A stretch of DNA of 9,165 nucleotides, from assembly GCA_030825745.1 (NCBI GenBank), contig JAPJPH010000026.1, positions 1-9,165 on the forward strand, in the 5' to 3' direction. A model generated the notes under the pieces. The model did not search any database and had not been told where the DNA came from. It was given only the letters and a program-made list of their open reading frames with translations. Positions 5,734-9,165 of this stretch are shown piece after piece. Position numbers and translations under genes: made by a program. Origin of the DNA: Anaerococcus sp. Its GTDB lineage: Bacteria; Bacillota; Clostridia; Tissierellales; Peptoniphilaceae. Each line of letters starts with the position of its first letter. The stretch's first letter is position 1.

Positions 5734-7031
5734 CTTGCTCTTATTTTTGATTGTTCAAATATTTCATCTTGGTTTATAGTTTGGATTTGTCTATCTTTCA
5801 TGATAAATATACCATTTACCATGGTATCTGTTGTTAGTCTGCCTGTTAGACCAAAAAGTACATGTCCTCCCCAGTTAGTCTCATCCATAGGCGTGTAAGG
5901 TTTATAATCAAGGGCTATGATATCAGCATAGGCTCCTTCTTTTATAATCCCTACATCTTTTTTTAGATACCTACTCATTATCTTAGGGTTATTCTTAAAC
6001 TGGAAGGCTAGGGTTTCTTTAAATCCCTTAGTCGGATCATGAAGACCATGGCTAATTAAGATGTTTGATACTTTCATAGATTCAAACATATCATTGGTAT
6101 AGGCATCTGTACCAAGTCCTACTATAATCCCCTTATCTAGAAGTTTTGTTACTGGAGAAAATCCTACTGCATTATTCATGTTGCTTTCTGGATTAAATAC
6201 TGCCATAGAGCCATGGTGTTTAATTATATCCATCTCTAGGTCAGATATATGGACATTATGAATAGCTAAGGTTTTATCATTAAAGATATCATATTTTTCC
6301 AATCTTTGACAGACCCTTTGTCCATGCTTACTTAAAGAGTCCCACTCATCTTCTATCCCCTCAGCTATATGGACATGATATCCACAATCAAGGTCTTTGC
6401 TTGCTTCTTTTATAAGATCTAGACTTTCATCAGATAAGGTAAAGGCTGCGTGGAGGCCAAACAAGGCCTTGACCATGTCATCTTCCTTGCTTGTTTTTTT
6501 GATAAAGTTAACATTTTCAGCTATACCCTTATCTCTAATCTCCTTGCCATCCCTATCAGATACTTCATAACAAAGGCTTGCTCTAATTCCTAAATCTCTA
6601 CTTGCCCTTGCTATTTCATCAAGTGATCCTTCAACACTATTAGGACCTGCATGGTGGTCAATTATGCTAGTAACCCCATTTTGGATAGATTCCATAAAGG
6701 TAGTTAGGGCATTTAACCTAACATCTTCATGCGTTAGGTTCTTATCTAAGGCCCACCACTGATTTTCAAGTAGGTTATAAAAATTATCAGTAGCTTTTGA
6801 TACACTCATCCCCCTAGCGTAGGCTGAGTAGGAATGGGAGTGGGCACATATTAGTCCAGGCATTATTAACTTATCACCCAAATCAACTACTTCTTCATTA
6901 GGATTTTCATCTTTAAGTTTTTCAAAGCCATCTATTTTTTCAATTGTATCATCTTTTATATAAATAGCCTTGTCATGGTAGAAGTTGTTAGCTTCATCAT
7001 TGGTTATTATTATTCCACCTTTTAATATCAT
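5712..7031 (-). CDS. ssnA: SsnA-type aminohydrolase/amidohydrolase of anaerobic purine breakdown
   Basis: This is a 439-aa cytosolic metal-dependent hydrolase of the amidohydrolase superfamily (cytosine/guanine deaminase-like branch); E. coli SsnA is of similar length. Seen in the sequence are a first-strand metal motif His64-x-His66 in PGLICAHSHSYSAYARGM, HHAGPN at 126-131, a second metal His with catalytic Glu in HVHIAEG (219-225), His258/His261 in AIHNVHIS, NPESN (280-284) and the metal Asp309 in GLGTDAY. All ligands expected for the family are present. It directly follows ygfK: the 9-base gap contains the ribosome binding site AAGGAGG (7036-7042), which overlaps the ygfK stop codon, so the two are surely co-transcribed and probably coupled. 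The known association of ssnA with ygfK and xdh genes in E. coli and in purine-degrading gut anaerobes supports ring hydrolysis of a urate-derived intermediate. The precise substrate is inference. A simple guanine deaminase role is the main alternative. Confidence 0.93.
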   Translation of the reverse strand: MILKGGIIITNDEANNFYHDKAIYIKDDTIEKIDGFEKLKDENPNEEVVDLGDKLIMPGLICAHSHSYSAYARGMSVSKATDNFYNLLENQWWALDKNLTHEDVRLNALTTFMESIQNGVTSIIDHHAGPNSVEGSLDEIARASRDLGIRASLCYEVSDRDGKEIRDKGIAENVNFIKKTSKEDDMVKALFGLHAAFTLSDESLDLIKEASKDLDCGYHVHIAEGIEDEWDSLSKHGQRVCQRLEKYDIFNDKTLAIHNVHISDLEMDIIKHHGSMAVFNPESNMNNAVGFSPVTKLLDKGIIVGLGTDAYTNDMFESMKVSNILISHGLHDPTKGFKETLAFQFKNNPKIMSRYLKKDVGIIKEGAYADIIALDYKPYTPMDETNWGGHVLFGLTGRLTTDTMVNGIFIMKDRQIQTINQDEIFEQSKIRASEIWPRL

Positions 7032-7040
7032 AAGACCTCC

Positions 7041-9165
7041 TTATAGGTAGTAAGGATATGATTTTTCTATAGTTTTTATTAAAATTCTGCTAGTTTCATC
7101 GATATTTTCTAACTCCTTTGTGCACTCAAGCACGTTTTTATTAGCTAGCCTTACCAAATATCTATTTTCATCAAGTTTAATAAAACCTGTTTGCTCTGAT
7201 ATATCAAAGTCTTCTTTGCTTATAAATACTGTAAATTTATCCTTATAAGGGGCACCCTTATGTGGACAGAAGCTCTCACAATTTCCACATTCATTACATA
7301 GGCCATCTAAGTGGATTGTTTGTCTTTTATTTTTAAAGCCATCTACCCTTATTACAACATTGGCTCTGTTTGGGCAAACTTCTGTACATACTTCACATAT
7401 CTTATCACAAGATAGGCACCTTTGACTTTCTACATCCCTAGTTTTAGCTTCCTTAAGGTCGCCTCTTTTTAGGATGATTTCATCAAAGTCTTTTTCATAG
7501 TCTACTTTTATGAAATCATCACCAAGGCCTTCTTTGGCTAGGATATCCTTGGATATTACCTTGGCATCTCTTATAGCATCTACTATGGACTTTCTCTTTT
7601 TTCTTATATCTCCTGCAAGGTATACATTTTCTATATTAGACTCATTACTATCTAGGAGATTAGGCTTATTTTTATCTCCTAGGCTAAAGCCTAATTTCTT
7701 TAATTTATCATAATCACTATCCTTACCAGTAGCTATTATGATATACTTATAATCCTTCTTAAGCTTATCTATATCTAAGTCTACCTCTTCACCAAGCCTT
7801 ATATCTACTCCTATTTTTCTAGCAAGGTCCAGATCTTTTTTGATAGCCTCATCACTTACCAATTCATTCGCATAACCATAGGCTTTGGATGATTTATCAA
7901 CTACTATGGTTTCTAGGCCATTTCTTCTTAAAAACAATCCTAGCCCAATTCCTGCAGGTCCTGCCCCAATAACTAGGGCCTTGGCCTTAGTTTTTAACTC
8001 GGTTTTTTCTAGGGTTTTGATATACTCATCCTGGTAAGTGTCAGTAATTAGACCCTTTACCTCCCTTATATTAAGTCCCTTATCATAGTCGACTCTAGTA
8101 CAAGGTTTTTTACAAAATTGATAGCAAGTTTCTGAAAGAATGGCTGGAGCTGAGTTGTCTATGGCAATAACTTCCATAGCTTTTTTAAAGTCTTTTTTTT
8201 CTGCATAGTGCATGTAGGCTGCTACTTGTTGGTTTATAGGACATCCATCTTCTTCACATGGGGCCTTGTAGCAATCTGTTATAGGTAGGTCACTTAGCCA
8301 CTTTCTATTTCTTAGCCTATTTTTAGAATCTTTCCTATACTTATCATCATCTTTAAGTTTATCTACGAGATCCTTAAGCTTTGTATTTAATACCCCCTCA
8401 TACTTCCTTCCTAAAAGGCTCTCGCACTTTCTTGCTGGTTGGTTTATCCTATAGTAGCCACCTGGTTTTAGGAGGGTGGTTGATACTGTTATAGGTTGGT
8501 TAAAAATTTCAAATAATTCTACTATATTAAAGCTATCAGCACCCCCACAATAACTCATAGGAAGTTTTCCATCAAATTCTTCTGATAATAAAAGACTAGC
8601 CTTTAAGGTTAATGGTAAAAGAGCCCTACCTGACATATACATGGCCTCTGATGGTAGCTCACCTTTTTTTTGAATAACTGGGAAAGTGTTACTCATCTTT
8701 ACCCCAAAGGTTAAATTATTTTGCTTTGCTATTTCTACTAAGTCTTTAAATATTGCAACTGATTTTTCAAAGGATATATCATTTTCAAAGACTTCCTTAT
8801 CAAATTCTATGTATGAATAAGAAAGCTCATCTAGGATATCTCTAGCATAGTCATAGCCTACCAGGGTTGGGTTACATTTTACAAATGTATGTAGGCCCTT
8901 TTCTTCTATAAGATATTTTGCTATGTTAAAAATCTCACTTGCTGGACAACCATGCATGGTTGATAGGGTCATATTTGTTGTAATATTTGAAGATATATTT
9001 TCAATATCTTCAAGCCTAACATTTTCAAATAAGTCGATATTTTCTTTTAAAAAATCTATGGACTCATTAAAAACTTTTGTCTTACTAGCATCCTTCATGG
9101 ATTCAATAAAGTTATCTATCTTTTTAGATTTGATTCCTTCTAAGTTATACCCTACTGACATATTT
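7041..9165 (-). CDS. ygfK: YgfK-type multidomain flavin/iron-sulfur reductase, partial at 5' end
   Basis: This is the C-terminal 700 or so residues of a YgfK protein (about 1030 aa in E. coli). The frame continues past the window edge: the ATG at 9159-9161 is internal, since the preceding codon is AAT (Asn) and NMSVGYNLEGIK matches the middle of E. coli YgfK. Numbering from that Met, residues 1-240 are the rest of a dihydroorotate dehydrogenase-like flavin barrel (TLSTMHGCP, MYMSGRALLPL, TTLLKPGGYYR). A GltD/DPD-like N-terminal Fe-S segment follows, with Cys297, 302, 307, 346, 350 and 354. Next is an FAD Rossmann domain (GAGPAG, 399-404, ending ATG 477-479 and AGD 516-518), then a ferredoxin-like 2[4Fe-4S] tail with Cys582, 585, 589, 592, 596 and 622, 625, 628, 632. 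The second, NAD(P)H-binding Rossmann subdomain appears to be missing. YgfK is annotated as a putative selenate reductase subunit, but its context with xdh and ssnA points to reductive urate/purine breakdown. It is first in the unit with ssnA. Confidence 0.93.
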   Translation of the reverse strand, partial: NMSVGYNLEGIKSKKIDNFIESMKDASKTKVFNESIDFLKENIDLFENVRLEDIENISSNITTNMTLSTMHGCPASEIFNIAKYLIEEKGLHTFVKCNPTLVGYDYARDILDELSYSYIEFDKEVFENDISFEKSVAIFKDLVEIAKQNNLTFGVKMSNTFPVIQKKGELPSEAMYMSGRALLPLTLKASLLLSEEFDGKLPMSYCGGADSFNIVELFEIFNQPITVSTTLLKPGGYYRINQPARKCESLLGRKYEGVLNTKLKDLVDKLKDDDKYRKDSKNRLRNRKWLSDLPITDCYKAPCEEDGCPINQQVAAYMHYAEKKDFKKAMEVIAIDNSAPAILSETCYQFCKKPCTRVDYDKGLNIREVKGLITDTYQDEYIKTLEKTELKTKAKALVIGAGPAGIGLGLFLRRNGLETIVVDKSSKAYGYANELVSDEAIKKDLDLARKIGVDIRLGEEVDLDIDKLKKDYKYIIIATGKDSDYDKLKKLGFSLGDKNKPNLLDSNESNIENVYLAGDIRKKRKSIVDAIRDAKVISKDILAKEGLGDDFIKVDYEKDFDEIILKRGDLKEAKTRDVESQRCLSCDKICEVCTEVCPNRANVVIRVDGFKNKRQTIHLDGLCNECGNCESFCPHKGAPYKDKFTVFISKEDFDISEQTGFIKLDENRYLVRLANKNVLECTKELENIDETSRILIKTIEKSYPYYL

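Noticed and set aside
7041..9161. YgfK as a complete 706-residue protein starting at the ATG 9159-9161
   Set aside because: The frame is open to the window edge, the preceding codon is Asn, and NMSVGYNLEGIK matches the interior of full-length YgfK; only four bases lie upstream, so no start signal can be seen.
1..9165. High frequency of the tetranucleotide CTAG
   Set aside because: It looks common by eye, but about 30 copies would be expected at this base composition and many come from Ala-Leu-Gly codon runs, so it is not a clear signal.

Overview
The window is one co-directional block on the minus strand. It is AT-rich, favours A/T-ending codons and AGA/AGG arginine, has strong AGGAGG-type ribosome binding sites, and is tightly packed. 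This fits a low-GC anaerobic bacterium, most likely Bacillota (Clostridia or Tissierellia type). Fusobacteriota cannot be excluded from this stretch alone. The content is the anaerobic purine/urate catabolism locus found in gut anaerobes and, in a related arrangement, in E. coli (ygfK, ssnA, xdhABC and NCS2 purine permeases).

In transcription order (high to low coordinates) the layout is: ygfK (7041-9165, entering from outside the window, a DPD/GltD-like flavin and Fe-S reductase); ssnA (5712-7031, metal-dependent amidohydrolase); a short regulatory gap with a 14-bp hairpin, a palindrome resembling a Rex/CRP-FNR-type operator and a consensus-like promoter (about 5656-5733); NCS2 purine permease 1 (4251-5627); a terminator-like hairpin (4213-4252); NCS2 purine permease 2 (2815-4188); a small hairpin (2797-2821); xdhA, the molybdopterin subunit of a xanthine dehydrogenase-type hydroxylase (449-2752, start revised); and xdhB, its FAD subunit (446 down to the window edge, N-terminal half only). 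No gene-free stretch exceeds 85 bases, and I see no RNA gene, mobile element or CRISPR array.

The inferred joint function is that the two permeases import purines (xanthine, urate or hypoxanthine class), XdhAB plus an iron-sulfur subunit expected just outside the window interconverts hydroxypurines and urate, and YgfK with SsnA act on the urate-level intermediate by reduction and ring hydrolysis. The hairpin plus promoter after ssnA suggests at least two transcription units, ygfK-ssnA and permease-permease-xdhAB.

The most unusual points are: (1) YgfK appears to lack the inserted NAD(P)H-binding Rossmann subdomain, apparently as a clean excision, while keeping its Fe-S motifs; (2) permease 1 has Gln in place of the otherwise key TM8 Glu of NCS2/NAT purine transporters, while its tandem partner keeps Glu but changes the Thr of the NAT signature; (3) the promoter of the permease-xdh unit is overlaid by an 18-bp TTGTG...CACAA palindrome, which would link purine use to redox state if it is a Rex box. 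Comparisons with E. coli proteins are made from memory of those families, not from a computed alignment.
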